Of a stretch of 64,000 nt of DNA, positions 22,141 to 33,803 are shown in pieces; position 1 is the first letter of the stretch; each line of letters begins with the position of its first letter. Made by a program: the position numbers and the translations under genes. The DNA lies in NCBI GenBank assembly GCA_031002005.1, contig JARYHS010009186.1:185902437-185966436 (forward strand), given 5' to 3'. The notes beneath the pieces were generated by a model that saw nothing but the letters and a program-made list of their open reading frames with translations, made no database searches and was not told the DNA's origin. Source of the DNA: Vandiemenella viatica. Lineage: Eukaryota > Arthropoda > Insecta > Orthoptera > Morabidae.

Positions 22141-23151
22141 CGAGGTAGGTCTGATAAGTACTTAGCCTCTCTTCCCAATGGCACCACTGTCGCCAAATTT
22201 ATTATCGTGTAGTACATTATCTTAGACAGCTATTGTTAAAATTTCAGCCAAATCGGACTCATAGTTTTGTTTTGATCTCATATTGGAGAACTGCAGATTG
22301 AAGGTGTGCAAGATTGTTGGGACAGTAGGCATCTCAAAAGATCTTGTGGCTCATATCTTGCATGAAATTTTGGGCATGAGAAAGCTGTCGGCGCGATGGG
22401 TGCCACGTTTGCTCACTCCGGACAACAAGCGCAACCGTGAGACCACTTCACAGCAGTGTTTGATGCTGTTTAAGCGCAATCCGAAGGAGTTTCTGCATCG
22501 TTACATGACCATCGACAGAAAATGGATCCACGGGTACACACCAGAGACCAATAACAGTCAAAACAGTGGACTTTACCCGGCAAACGTGCTCCGAAAAAGA
22601 CGAAGACTGTCCCATCGGCCGGAAAGGTGATGGCCACCATTTTCTGGGATTCACAAGGTGTGATCTACACCGACTACTTGGAGAAGGGCAAAATGATCAC
22701 AGGGCTTTACTATGCCGAATTATTGGGCTGATTCGATGCTGAATTGCAGAAAAAACAGCCCCATTTGGTGAAGAAAAAAGTGCTCTTCCACCATGACAAC
22801 GCACCGGCTCACACCTCTGCTGTCACCACGGCCAAATTGGTCGAATTGGGCTGTGAACTGCATCCACCATATTCTCCAGATTTGGCCCCATGCGACTTCT
22901 TTTTGTTTCCAAACTTGAAGAAGACACTTGTCGGGCAGAAGTTTGAGTTGAATGAGGAGGTTATCGCTGCCATGGAGGCGTACTTTGCAGATCTCCAGAA
23001 AACGTGTTTTTCAGATGGGTTAAAGAAGTTGGAGCATCGCTGGGTCAAGTATATCAAGCTAAAAGGAGACTATGCTGAGAAATAAATCACCACTTTTCCA
23101 AAATTTTCGTTTTTTTCTTTTGTAGGCTAAGTACTTTTCAGACCACCCTCA
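22141..23151 (+). mobile_element. Mariner with N-terminal deletion
   Basis: The TIRs at both ends share GTACTTAGCCT, with outer parts CGAGGTAGGTCTGA and (right) TGAGGGTGGTCTGA. TA flanks at 22139-22140 and 23152-23153. The coding parts read VGTVGISKDLVAHILHEILG, LSARWVPRLLTPDNKRNR, VLFHHDNAPAHTSAV and PPYSPDLAPCDFFLFPNLKK, ending HRWVKYIKLKGDYAEK. The first catalytic motif is altered (TIDRKW where DE is expected) and about 110 N-terminal residues are missing. Inactive. Confidence 0.85.
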
Positions 23152-23314
23152 TATTACCTAATAATTTAAAGATATTATGAAGAGTGGAGGTGATGGATAT
23201 CTGAATTTTAAGTAGATCAAATGAACATAATCGAAAATACATCTAAAGCCAAGAATTTAAAAATTTTCTTCAGTTGCTATCAGCACTACAGGAGAAGTAT
23301 TTTACTGCAGCTTA

Positions 23315-24485
23315 CACTGATCAGACAGAACATTATGACCATCTACCTACCATCGATATAAACCTGTCCAGATGGTAGCAGTATCTCCTGACAAGGAATG
23401 ACTGCTAGTCAGACACACACAAGGTGCATGTTGTATCAGTGAGCGTGTTATCCGCATTTGGAATGGGGAATGTGCGTGATCTATCTGTGTTTGACCGAGG
23501 GCAGATTGTGATGGTCTGGAGGCTTGGCACAAGCATTTTGGAAACTGCAAGACTTGTTGGGTGTACGAGGAGTGCTGTGGTGAGTGTCTTCAACAAGTGG
23601 CAAAACCAAGGTGAAACTGTGTCCAAATGTTGAAGGGTTGGGCGGTTGCCCCTCATTATAGATGTCGGATGATGCAGACTGGACAGACTGGTAAAACAGC
23701 ACAGGTGGCAAACTGTGCCAGAAATAACATCAGATTTTAATGTTGGACAGAGTACAAGTGTGTCTGAACACACAGTGCACCGAATACTCCTAATGACGGG
23801 GCCTCTGCAGCTGATGAACCATGCATGTGCCAATGTTAACGCCATGACATTGGCAACTATGATTGAAATGGGCACATGACCATTGTCACGTGACATTTGC
23901 GCAGTGGCAGAGAATTGCATGGTCTGATGAATCCTGATACCTTCTTCATCATGCCGAACCATTGTTATCCAAGGGAACAGCTTCTTGACACCTGTACTGC
24001 ACAATGGAGACAAGCTGACGGTGGCTCAATTTGTTCTGGGGAACATTCATGGGGGCATCCATGGGTCCGGTGGATCTTGTGCAAGGCACCATGTCAGCAA
24101 ATAAGTATTGTACACTGTTTGCAGACCACGTAAACTTCTTCATGATGACAATGTTTCCCAAAAACAGTGGCATTTTTCAACAAGATAATGCACCATGTCT
24201 GATGGAGTGTGCAATTGATGTTCTGGCCCCCAACTTGCCATATCTGAATCTGATCGAAACATCTGGAATGTGATTGAAATTGGTGTTAAAGCTCATCACC
24301 CCCCCCCCCCAGTGGAATTTATGGGAATTAGGCGGCTTGTATGTGCAGATCTGGTACCAACTCCCTCCAGTGACCTTCCAAGGCCTCATTGCTTCCATGC
24401 CAATATGCATCGCTGCTGTTATCCATGCCAAAGGTGGAAATATCAGCTATAATGTAGGTGGACATAATGTTCTGGCTGATCAATG
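23315..24485 (+). mobile_element. Tc1-like transposon, decayed
   Basis: TIRs CACTGATCAG and, at the right end reverse complemented, CATTGATCAG continue through AGAACATTATG. TA flanks at 23313-23314 and 24486-24487. The transposase begins near 23465 (VRDLSVFDRGQIVMVWRLG, ILETARLVGCTRSAVVSV, VSEHTVHRIL) and continues through a decayed WSDE motif near 23920 and IFQQDNAPC near 24176. Several frameshifts, stops and a poly-C tract at about 24298-24310 disable it. Confidence 0.85.
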
Positions 24486-24489
24486 TATG

Positions 24490-25013
24490 TTCTTATTTAG
24501 GAGACATAAAAGAAGATCACACAGGCAAAAATCTGTATAATTCAACATTTTGCTTAATATCTGACAGGAGACGAAATAAAATGTGTTTTCAGCTATCATA
24601 AAAGATTCCTATTCAACTTTACTGAAACATTTTTCAAATGTTTCCATATTTCTTCAGTGACCTACCATTGGTTTAAATAAGTTATAGTTTTGGGGTATGC
24701 CTACATGAACACCCATATGAAAATATTATCAAATTATGTTTCCTGCTCATATAAAAGATGGAACAAAGAATGAAACAGGAATTCACTGACACACAATTCA
24801 CTGAAAATTTGATAAGCGTAGTTTGGAACAGGTGTATAAGATAATGCCTTTTTAATTACATTTCTTTCATAAACTCACAAGTAAAATCATTGATAATTTT
24901 GACTGTGAAAACAATATCAGAAAAATAAAACAGGTAGTTTTGAAATATGCAATGTACTTTTGAAGAAAGGAAATAAAATTGTCATATAATTACAGCAAAC
25001 AAGTTATTTATTG
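24490..25013. other. kcc intron, nothing recognised
   Basis: AT-rich sequence between the Tc1 element and the palindrome. Confidence 0.5.
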
Positions 25014-25490
25014 TAAGAACGAAGACTTTCCCGGCATATGACTGCAATGTAGTCTTCACGGGTGTACCGCTGGATAGTGTTGCGGAAACACAATATTTCG
25101 TCGGTTGGCTCCGCTGTCTCCTTCAGGTGTAGAGACATCTGCACTGGTCGGCTGACCCACAGATACTGAGATGGTTCGGGTGCCGCTCTTCCTTATATAC
25201 ATGTCCGCGTCAGGCGGCTGCGTGGCTCAGGCGAAGGCTTACTATGAGCCAGGCCCACAACCAACTGGCGGCTGGTTGTCAGTGGGAGTGGTTACGGTTC
25301 TTGTTCCAGCCTGAGCTAATATGAAGCCCTCTATGGCTTCCGTATGGCGGCGGCTGTAGAGGGCTTCATATTAGCTCGGGCGGGAACAATAACCATAGCC
25401 ACGCCCACTGGCAACCAGCTGCCAGTTGGTTGTGGGCCTGGCTCATAGTAAGCCTTCACCGAGGCCACGCAGCCGCCTGATGCGGACATG

Positions 25491-25525
25491 TATATAAGGA
25501 AGAGCGGCACCTGAAACATCTCAGT
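25491..25525 (+). promoter_or_regulatory. Core promoter in Penelope terminal repeat
   Basis: TATATAAG at 25491-25498 and TCAGT at 25521-25525. The A of TCAGT is 32 bp from the first T of the TATA box. This spacing and the TCAGT initiator fit an arthropod RNA polymerase II core promoter. Both elements are kept in the left arm and at 16671-17086 (minus strand). Confidence 0.55.
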
Positions 25526-25563
25526 ATCTGTGGGTCAGCCGACCAGTGCAGATATCTCTACAC

Positions 25564-25594
25564 CTGAAGAAGACGGCGGAGCCAGCCGTCGAAA
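25564..25594 (+). ncRNA. Hammerhead-like motif
   Basis: CTGAAGA (fits CUGANGA), one extra A, a 6-bp hairpin GACGGC/GCCGTC, then GAAA. It is followed by TATTGTGTT-tccac-AACAC, which can form a stem in the stem III position. The extra A and the lack of an obvious stem I leave activity open. It starts about 40 nt after the predicted transcription start. Confidence 0.45.
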
Positions 25595-25797
25595 TATTGT
25601 GTTTCCACAACACTATCCGGCAGTACACCCGTGAAGACTACATGGAAGTTGCTTATTGCTAAAAGAACAAAAAAAACTATTTCATTATTAATGTAGAAAT
25701 TTCTGCATCCAGTAAAATCTTGAATATTAAAGTAGGCCTACTGAGAAACAATTCAAAATGGGGCAAAAAAAGAATCTGACTGAGTCCTAAGAGTATG

Positions 25798-26112
25798 GTA
25801 ATGTAAAGGTAATTGGGTTCCTATGACTCCTGATGCTTCCCGTAGGATTCACGGACGTAGAGCTCTGCATTTCCATTACAATCGCTGGTACTAGAATGGA
25901 TGTGATGGGGTCAGTTCCACACTCTGGCCATTCTCTACCTTCCCATGGAGTTTCCTCCATGGTACTCATTGGATAGCAGGCTGAGTCGGCCTGGGGAGCA
26001 GTTCCGGATGTTCATCTGCGAGGAAAAATCCTCGGCTTTGTCGAGGATTGAATCCCAGTTCTCTGGGCCGCAGTCAGATGTTCTACTGCCTGAGCTACAC
26101 AGCTGTCCGTCT
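25798..26112 (-). repeat. tRNA-derived SINE with target-site duplication
   Basis: Flanked by TAAGAGTATG at 25788-25797 and 26113-26122. On the minus strand the head reads TGTAGCTCAGGCAGTAGAAC (A box) and GGGATTCAATCC (B box), then a CTCGGC hairpin and body. Complete duplication and boxes make this a well supported SINE. Confidence 0.8.
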
Positions 26113-26122
26113 TAAGAGTATG

Positions 26123-26550
26123 AGATACTAAAATATATAGAAGCTAATATAATACATATATATATGCATATGCTTTTCTTGGTGATAAGGAGAAGCCAAA
26201 TCTGGACAACTCTCCTCATAACTTCAGGAAGGATTTGTACAAAATCAGGATAAATATCCAGAACATCCCCACAGTTCACTGAGGATGATGAAGTATCTCT
26301 GAGAAGATAAAGTATCCACCAACCTCCATTCTGCTGCTAGAATGTGAAAGAAATATGTAACAGTATCTCCTCAGTGCCACAGCCTTAACAGGGATACATA
26401 TTACCTTCCTGTCTAATATTCTCTTTGCGGTCTCATCTTTATGTTTCAGTGATTGTTTCTTCCTCAAACCAATTTTATTAAATTAAGGTATTTATATGTT
26501 AAACAACACAGTAATAAGTTATGAAAAATATATTAAATATGGGTCATTAC
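26123..26550. other. kcc intron, nothing recognised
   Basis: Short (TA) tract near 26155. Otherwise unremarkable. Confidence 0.5.
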
Positions 26551-26707
26551 TTGTCTCTAAGTAGCAAGTTGTCAACAGTTCCAGCAAACAGTATGACTGT
26601 TGAAAGATACACTGTAGACGTGGTGAGTATAGCACAAATGGTACCCACAGGAATAGATTTCTGTGCATCTGCCAAATCTCCAGAACGATTAGACCCTGCC
26701 ATTATAC
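26551..26707 (-). CDS. kcc: K-Cl cotransporter exon (TM6b-TM7 region)
   Basis: 157 bp between CCACAG and the donor GTAATG. It encodes [40 protein letters not shown] and [25 protein letters not shown] is the diagnostic motif of SLC12 transporters at the broken TM6 helix. The first two bases complete a Gly codon begun in the exon upstream, and the last two are completed by the next exon. The upstream intron has a GC donor. Confidence 0.95.
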
Positions 26708-27430
26708 CTGTGGATACAAAAGAAGAAATTAAAATACACCATTATTTACAATGTGGCAAAATAAGTCATATCACGCTAAACTTGGGATTTTTTCCCATAT
26801 GACATTCTTGGATGAGAAATACTTAAAGAGTTTCTGTGACACTCCAACTCTATTATGGTCACTAGTCTATTGGAAGGTACATACTAAAAACTGTTTGTGA
26901 AGTTATGCATTAATCTGTTTGAGTGAAATACTTGACTTTTGAGGCAGAAATTGTTTTCATTACGATGAAAAACTGTCTATAAATAATGATCAAAATGTCC
27001 AGTGCATCAGGACTGATTTATTTTTTTTACATATTGTGCCAAACCCTTTCCAGTGCAGCAGTGTTTAATACACACAGCCAATAGGTAGCTGTTCAGACTA
27101 TAATGTGTCCCTGAAATTGCAAATTCTTTTTAAACAAGTCCTGCATTAAAAATAGATACAGTTCCTGATTATTGTATGAATTAATTACATTCTTAACTGG
27201 GGTTTTGAATATTATCCAAATGATAAAACAAGCAGTAACATATTCCATTTCTATGTAACAGTCACTCATAAACTTATCTATACATTCAAATTTTATATTT
27301 ATTTTTATCTGGTTGCGTTTGCCTTTTTTTTTTTTTTTTTTTTACCCTTGAGTTCACAATTTCCAGGAATAATACCATCTTTTACACCATTTCCATTGTA
27401 TTTTGTTATTATTGTCTATTGACTCCATTA
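26708..27430. other. kcc intron, nothing recognised
   Basis: AT-rich with a poly-T run near 27327-27343. Confidence 0.5.
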
Positions 27431-27432
27431 GG

Positions 27433-27970
27433 GTGCCTTTCCACTTGAGAGTAATGTTGATGAGAAGCTCTCAAAAGCATAACTCCCTAATGGATGTGCT
27501 TCTGAGAGTAGCTCACGGTGAGTGGCAAGCTACTGCTTGAAGGCTAACAGGTCTCAAGTTGCTCACTAGGTGACATGTCATCCTTGTGCTGTCTCAAAGT
27601 AACTGGCAGAATACAAACAATTTTAAAAGGTCTGTGAGTAGAAGCTGAGAGCTTGGTTAGAACTATTAATGGAATGATCAAAAATTGATCATCAGAAGAT
27701 ATAAAGCAAATAATTACAATCTATGAAGGCAGAGAATTGCTGAAGGAAGTGAAATGTGTTGATCACCAGGACAGAATTTAAAAAAAATGTATTGAAAGAT
27801 ATAGGAGAGAAGTTTTATTCTTCAGGAGATGAAGTTCAAAGGAAGCTTTACAATTTAAGGAATGTAAATGATGCACATATACTATTTTATAGCATTTATT
27901 TTCATGAATACGAATATCTTTATAATTATTATAGATATGTTATAATGACAGTGGGAAGTTCTGAAATGTA
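27433..27970 (+). mobile_element. Possible PIF/Harbinger fragment with MADF-like remnant
   Basis: GGTGCCTTTCCACTTGAGAG near 27432 resembles PIF/Harbinger terminal sequence. Downstream the frames read IITIYEGRELLKEV and FKKNVLKDIGEKFYSSGDEV, QRKLYNLRN, which recall a MADF DNA-binding domain as carried by some Harbinger accessory proteins. No opposite TIR was found. This is a tentative reading. Confidence 0.3.
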
Positions 27971-28549
27971 GTAAGATTTTATTATTTTTGCAAGATATCT
28001 CAAGAATTGTAAAAAGTTAGAACAGAATACCAGATTAATATAATAATTTTGGAGAATAAATTGCCTTGGCTATAGTCACTTCACTCTCATGTAGCTGATT
28101 TCAGTTAAGAGGTTGTGGGAGTTGACCATGCTTGGTCTCACTGATCCAAACTTGCAATCATTATTTTGAAAAGAAATAGCGATTCCTGTAGATTGTTCAA
28201 CAGACTTTGTAAATTTTTCTGAAGAATACAGTGTTGGTGAATTTATTTGAGGCTATAGTGACATTATCTTGCACCACCTATCTTTGCTAGTTAAGGTTAA
28301 TAACTAGATGGTAACTGCTAGACAGAAGTGACAATCTACTCCATTAAGCAACATTTACGGTCGTAGCTCAGACTTAGCTGTTTTGTACAATTACTCAATT
28401 TTGAGCTCTGAGTAATTTGTATCTATTAGTAGAACTGCCCCTGAATCTTATTGCATATTACACTATTTTTGAAATTCTATGAATTACAAATTTGGCTGAT
28501 ACCTATAACTTGAGTATGGTAAGTCAGAGGCTTTAAATTATGATAACTT
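27971..28549. other. kcc intron, nothing recognised
   Basis: May include the 3' region of the minus-strand retrotransposon that follows, but no motif shows it. Confidence 0.4.
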
Positions 28550-31500
28550 TGCAAACCCTGAACTCTCTAGCTCTTGAATGAACTGGCCTACAAATTTTAT
28601 GTCTGTGTCTAATGTTAATCTGTGTAATGTGCTGAATTCCATATATACTGAGTTTAAAGACAAGCTATATCTGAAAACCAATTATTAATAAGCTCAAAGA
28701 CATAATTTGAAATATGTTCAGCGCAGATATCTGGTGTATTTTTAATTCCTAAGCTTGTGTTCATCTGTAAATAGGACAAATTTTCAATTTTCAGATGTAA
28801 CAAATTTTATATCATTTATATATATTAAAACAAAAGTCAGCCCAAAATAGAACTCTGAGATACTGCATATCTGATAAATCCCCACTCAGAAAAAAGTGAA
28901 CAACATGATGCAGCATTTAAAAGTTCCAATGACATTTTAAAGCTAAGAACTAAGCCATTTATTAATAATGACATGTGTACCATAATACTTCTTTTGTACT
29001 AGAATTTTATGATCAACTAAAATGCCTTAGGCATGCCACAGAAAATTCCTACAAGTCATAATTTATTCCATGTAAAATATTGTCAGTGAATGCAAATATA
29101 ACTTCTTCTGTTAATGGCCATTTTTAAAAACAAATTGTGATTTAGTAAAAACATTTTTACTTTTAAGATGTTGGTAAACTCTGTTTTACATTGCTTTCCT
29201 AAAATTTTGGAGAATTCTGTTAGTAAAGAAATAGGATGGTAATTCGATTCAACTGACTTATCCCCAATTTGATAGGGTGGTTTAAAACACCACACTTCAG
29301 TCTTTCTGGGAAGGTTACCTAAGTAAAGATATATAAAACAAATAACTTAGCACATTACTTAATTATGTGGGCACAATTTAATTAATCTGCTGGAAATTGT
29401 AAAACATTCTACTGCTTGGGGTTGTAGCTTAAGCAGCTGTTTTACCTATGATCGTGTACTGGTACCCTTAACTGATTATGTTTACAGTCGTCAGTCTCTC
29501 ATAATTACCTCAAGGGATAAAGGTATGTTTTCAAAATACAAATTCAGACTTCCTGATTACTTCCAAATTATATATTTTGCAAAAGTTCTTACATAAACAC
29601 GGAACGAACATAGGCCTAATAGAAAAGCAATGATCAGACTTCTATCCAAAATAAATGATTACAGACTAAACCATCCTCTCACACTAAGCAACTTTCTCCT
29701 AGCCCCTAGATGTGAAAGTTAAAAGTTCATCTCGAAGGAAGATTGAGCCCGCACCACTGTTGCATCACTACTAAAATTTTCTACAAGTCCGCGACCAACC
29801 AATACGCCGTCCTCTCGGTTCAATTTCTGCAGTAATTACTGTTTCTCGCCTAGGCTAGCGGTGCCTCCTTATATTCATACCGGGCCAGTTGACTCAGCAT
29901 ATGCTTGTTTTGACAAAGGGAAATCTTATTTTTATTCCAATCATTCTGAAATTTTGATATGTTGTGAAGCATATTTTAAATGTCAAGTTTAGTTAAGAGA
30001 GTTTTTCTCCTAGGATTTGTGAATTTTGAGTTAAAATTGTAAAAGCTTTAATCTGTCATCTTTCATACAATTCTTTGGTCTGTGAAATGATTCTCTTATC
30101 AAAATATTCTATATAAATTTCCTCAACTTTTGACATATAACTGGTCCAGATCCCAAATGTGTTTGATAGTGAAAATTAACTTTGGCTATAAGTGCAAAGT
30201 CAGTTAAAAAACTTTAATGTCAATTATCTACAAATATATGAGTGCTACTGATCTGTATTATATCTCAAACTTTACTAAATTCAATTCTCTATTTGATGGT
30301 AATATTATTTCCTCCTTATCTATTTCCCTTAATGCCAATCCTTTGTTTAAAAAATGATGCTTTGTAGCATCAATTATGTTTAAACCTTAATTTCCCATTT
30401 ATGGCTTATATATTGCTCGAATCTTTACGAAAATCACTCCATGTGTTCAGTGAAAGTTTCTCTTTAATCTAATGTAATTTCAATGCCCTCAGACCCGTAT
30501 GTCTGCAGAAATGTTGAATTGCAAAGTCAGCGAAATCTCTTATTTTGACTAAAAAACATACTTTCTTGTTAGTTATTGACTCTGTCTTTTCATATGTTGC
30601 ATATTATCTTATGTTGAACATTTTGAACTCTGAATCTTAGCTGTACCTTGAAAATTATGTGAAAAAAGTTTCTTGTGCAAATTTCCATGAGCTTACAAGA
30701 TTACCAATTTCACGATATCTCCTTAATATAATTTTCTAAAATGCAAGTGTTAGATTTAATTTGAATTGTCATCTCGTTTTACACCTCTGAAAATGAATGC
30801 GGCCAAAGGGCTACTAAAATATTTTAACTTTTGTTATAATTTTATAAAATAGCTCAAACTCTCCTTACTAACATGTTTTCTGACTCTCAAACTACTGGAA
30901 AATGTTTCTAGAATGATCTGCTGTTGGTTTTAAGTGCGTTATGGACCCTCTAAACTGTTTTTTGAAAGTATATGTGACAAAATCCTGTCATAATCACTTG
31001 AGCATTTGCTCTGATGAGACATAATAATATTTCTTCTGGAGATGTTAAATTTACAGACATAGAGTCAATTTTGTTTTGTGTTTTGGAAGCCTTTATTGAT
31101 GAAATCCATAAAGTAAGTCATCAAGCTATTGGTAGTTAATTTATCAGCAACAGATAAAAAATACTTATTAAATCAGGAATTGATAAAATTGATTCTACTG
31201 AATTTTGTTTACTGACCTTATTATTGTTCACTGTTTCCTTTTTTATAATGTCCCATATTGTCTCAGAGTGATGAATCTTATGTTTGTAATACATACTTTT
31301 TGTTTCTTCAATTATCTTTTTCACTATTTTGCAGAACCACTTGTTTTAATATTAGCATAGTGATTGTTCCTACAGTCAATATATAACTTCCTTTCAGAAA
31401 TGCACGATGTTCCAATGCTCACAGTTGATTATGATTTTTGTATTTTGTGAGAAGCATAACACCTTTTCATGGGACAGCAACTTTCAAAAATGTTGTGTTA

Positions 31501-31850
31501 TTCATTAAAACCTTGGGCACTGTTAACATGTTTCAAGTTTGTGTTGCCAAGGGAGTTTCTAAAATTACAAATTGATTAATCATTTATTATTTGTTGAACT
31601 TTCTGTTATCTACTTCTCTGCTTAAAAATGTTAAAAAGAGTGCAAATTGGTTCAGGAAATAACAAAGTTTTCCAACAGTTACTATTATGAAATTTTCATT
31701 ATTGAAATTTAGCCATATTGCACAGGCTTCAAGATGTGGATCAAGACAATACTTTGCGACATTTATATCATCAAAACTATGACCATTTCTCACGTACGAA
31801 ACAATTACTCCTGTCCCCAAGTTATTTCTACAGTGAAACTAAATTAAAGT
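28550..31850 (-). pseudogene. Decayed non-LTR retrotransposon (APE endonuclease + RT)
   Basis: Three blocks lie in the right order on the minus strand. Block 1, at 31820-31590 (VIVSYVRNGHSFDDINVAKY, CLDPHLEACAIWLNFN), resembles an AP-type endonuclease domain. Block 2, at 31324-31136 (EETKSMYYKHKIHHSETIWD, IIKKETVNNNKVSKQN), fits the linker before the RT. Block 3, at 29295-29083 (PPYQIGDKSVESNYHPISLL), starts the RT, and a decayed LIYINDI motif follows near 28830. Stops and frameshifts are frequent, so this is an old copy of roughly 3.3 kb. Confidence 0.65.
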
Positions 31851-31954
31851 CAGTTATATCTGACATATCTATTCTTGTAGTTAGCTAGTGTTCAGACAAT
31901 CATAAAACATCAATTTCCATAGACAGCATTCAAAAAAATTGCTAGTTTACATAA

Positions 31955-32160
31955 ATTAATTTAAATTTAATTTAATTGGGATGGAGCACACATTCTTGTG
32001 ACAATTTCCCTACACATCCAATTTTCCCCTTTCCCCTTTGAACTTTATATCCTTTCAATGTTTTTAGTAAATTATTCATCATTTCCCTTTTTAATTTATT
32101 AAAATCTCTGACTCCCTTACATATGAAAGATAATTTTTTACACATGCAAGTGCCTAGCAC
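31955..32160 (-). pseudogene. 3' end of a CR1-type retrotransposon
   Basis: On the minus strand it reads SFICKGVRDFNKLKREMMNN, then AGGGAAATTG and GTGTGCTCCAT, and ends in ATTAAATTAAAT repeats. The same 3' end occurs at 60330-61022, where the coding part is better kept (GKGVRDWNELPGE). Confidence 0.7.
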
Positions 32161-32642
32161 TGGACTTCAGCTATACTTTACAAAAAACTCATTTCAGTGG
32201 TAAGGTGCATAAATATACTACTTCTGTCACTAACAACAGATGGAGGAAGTTGAGATTTGTTTGTGAAGCTAATGTTTAACATGCTATTAGTTACATATCA
32301 TAAAAATTACCCAGTTCCCTTCAAAAGTGATACACCTAGTATTGTGATCTTTTTACTGATCAGGGAACAGATAATAAAATCCATATTGACACCAACAGTC
32401 AGTAGGTGAGAAAGAAAATATTTAACTTGAATTTCAAAAACATGATTATCCATTACTGGACTACAGGTACAGATGGATGGGGATAAATGCTATTTAATTT
32501 TTAAATGTTGCAGTGTACTATGTTATCTTGGAGTAACAGGCTATTGTAATTTGTTTGTACATCTGAAAGGTATTCACTGAATGACTCAGGTGTCAAGAAA
32601 TAACATATAGCCTCAGTATATACAATGCATAATGAGACTTGC
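32161..32642. other. kcc intron, nothing recognised
   Basis: AT-rich sequence just downstream of a coding exon. It starts with the GC splice donor at 32642-32641. Confidence 0.5.
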
Positions 32643-32804
32643 CTGTTACAGATGGGAAAAAAATTCCAATCAGAATAGTAAATGATGTAGTCAAATCAGC
32701 AAAAACTTGATTGTAGGATGGTCTATCCAATCGCTCAATTTCATCAGGGTCTTTTGATCGAGCGATAAACTGACCTTCTTCAAGAAAGCTGTTTTGAATA
32801 TTAT
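32643..32804 (-). CDS. kcc: K-Cl cotransporter exon (end of extracellular loop, TM6a)
   Basis: 162 bp after GTGTTTCAG. It encodes NIQNSFLEEGQFIARSKDPD and ADLTTSFTILIGIFFPSVT. The second part is the first half of TM6, and the exon joins GIMAGSN in the next exon through a shared Gly codon. The donor is GCAAGT, not GT: ACAG|GCAAGT is the only junction that keeps the conserved PSVTGIMAG. GC-AG introns are a known minor class and usually have such a strong flanking consensus. Confidence 0.92.
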
Positions 32805-33801
32805 CTGAAACACATGAAATAAGATTCATAAAATGAATTCATCCAAGTAATTCAGACATTGGATAATAATTCTGCAATAATAAAACTTCAACATAGTAAA
32901 TTTTTTATCAAAAATATGTGAAATAAAATTTAGTATCATAATTGTGTCCAATGAATTTGTATGACATTAAAAATTATGAGGTTGAGATGGAATTGCTAGT
33001 TAAAGAATTGAAGTGTAAATAAGAAGACTGTCTAGAAAGTAACTTATATTTCGAAACAAAAAACCAACCAAATAAGAAATTTTTCAATTATTTATATTTG
33101 AAAGGGAAAATATTAAACTATTTTTCTACATAGTTTGTGGCAGAACAGAAATATTTTCATACGAAAATTATATTTTTGATTTCTGAGAGTAGATAGAAAT
33201 TAATAATATATATACTCTTAGAGAGAAAAAGCAATAAGATATAAATTGCTATGGAGATAAGGACTCGAGAGATGTGAGTTATCAGAGTAGATGAGTAGAT
33301 TGAATGCTCGAGATAATCATTGCCTAGAAACGAATCTGAATCTTCTGAGAGAAACCTTTTTCATTGTACTCCCTATTAGATTCAAATAATATAAAATAAA
33401 CCATATAAGTTTGGATCGAAAGAACTGAGTTATTTATAAGTACTCCATCAATCATGACGATAAGCATTACAAGTTTCCATTTAATTTGAGGCATTTATCA
33501 TGACAATGAACAACACTATCAATTAAGTCTCTGTAGAAATCTGTCGTCATAGATTCTAACCACTGGTTTACACCGACGCTAGTTTTATTTCACTCGTCTT
33601 AGTTTTGTCAATGTTTCACAGTACTTTCCTGAATTAATTGTTGAGCCACATTCAAGGAAATTTACCAGAAGCATTCTCTCAGCATCCGAAAGCACAGTTG
33701 CCTTAATCTGCCATGCTGACAGCATCTCTGGGAGAACTCATGTGCCCCATAAAACAATTTTCCCCCCCTTCATATTGATGTGAAATTGAAAAGCCGATAT
33801 C
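32805..33801. other. kcc intron, nothing recognised
   Basis: AT-rich sequence up to the TA target of the mariner. Confidence 0.5.
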
Positions 33802-33803
33802 TA

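Larger units (their letters stand above)
25014..25643. mobile_element. 630-bp palindrome of Penelope-type terminal repeats
   Basis: The left arm (25014-25332) and right arm (25357-25643) are inverted copies around a ~24-bp centre. Each arm, read outward from the centre, holds a TATA box, a TCAGT initiator, a hammerhead-like motif and ACACCCGTGAAGAC. The left arm is about 30 bp longer at its outer end. The same unit is inserted at 16671-17086. Imperfect 11-bp flanks (GTTATTTATTG / GTTGCTTATTG) may be a worn target duplication. Confidence 0.7.
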
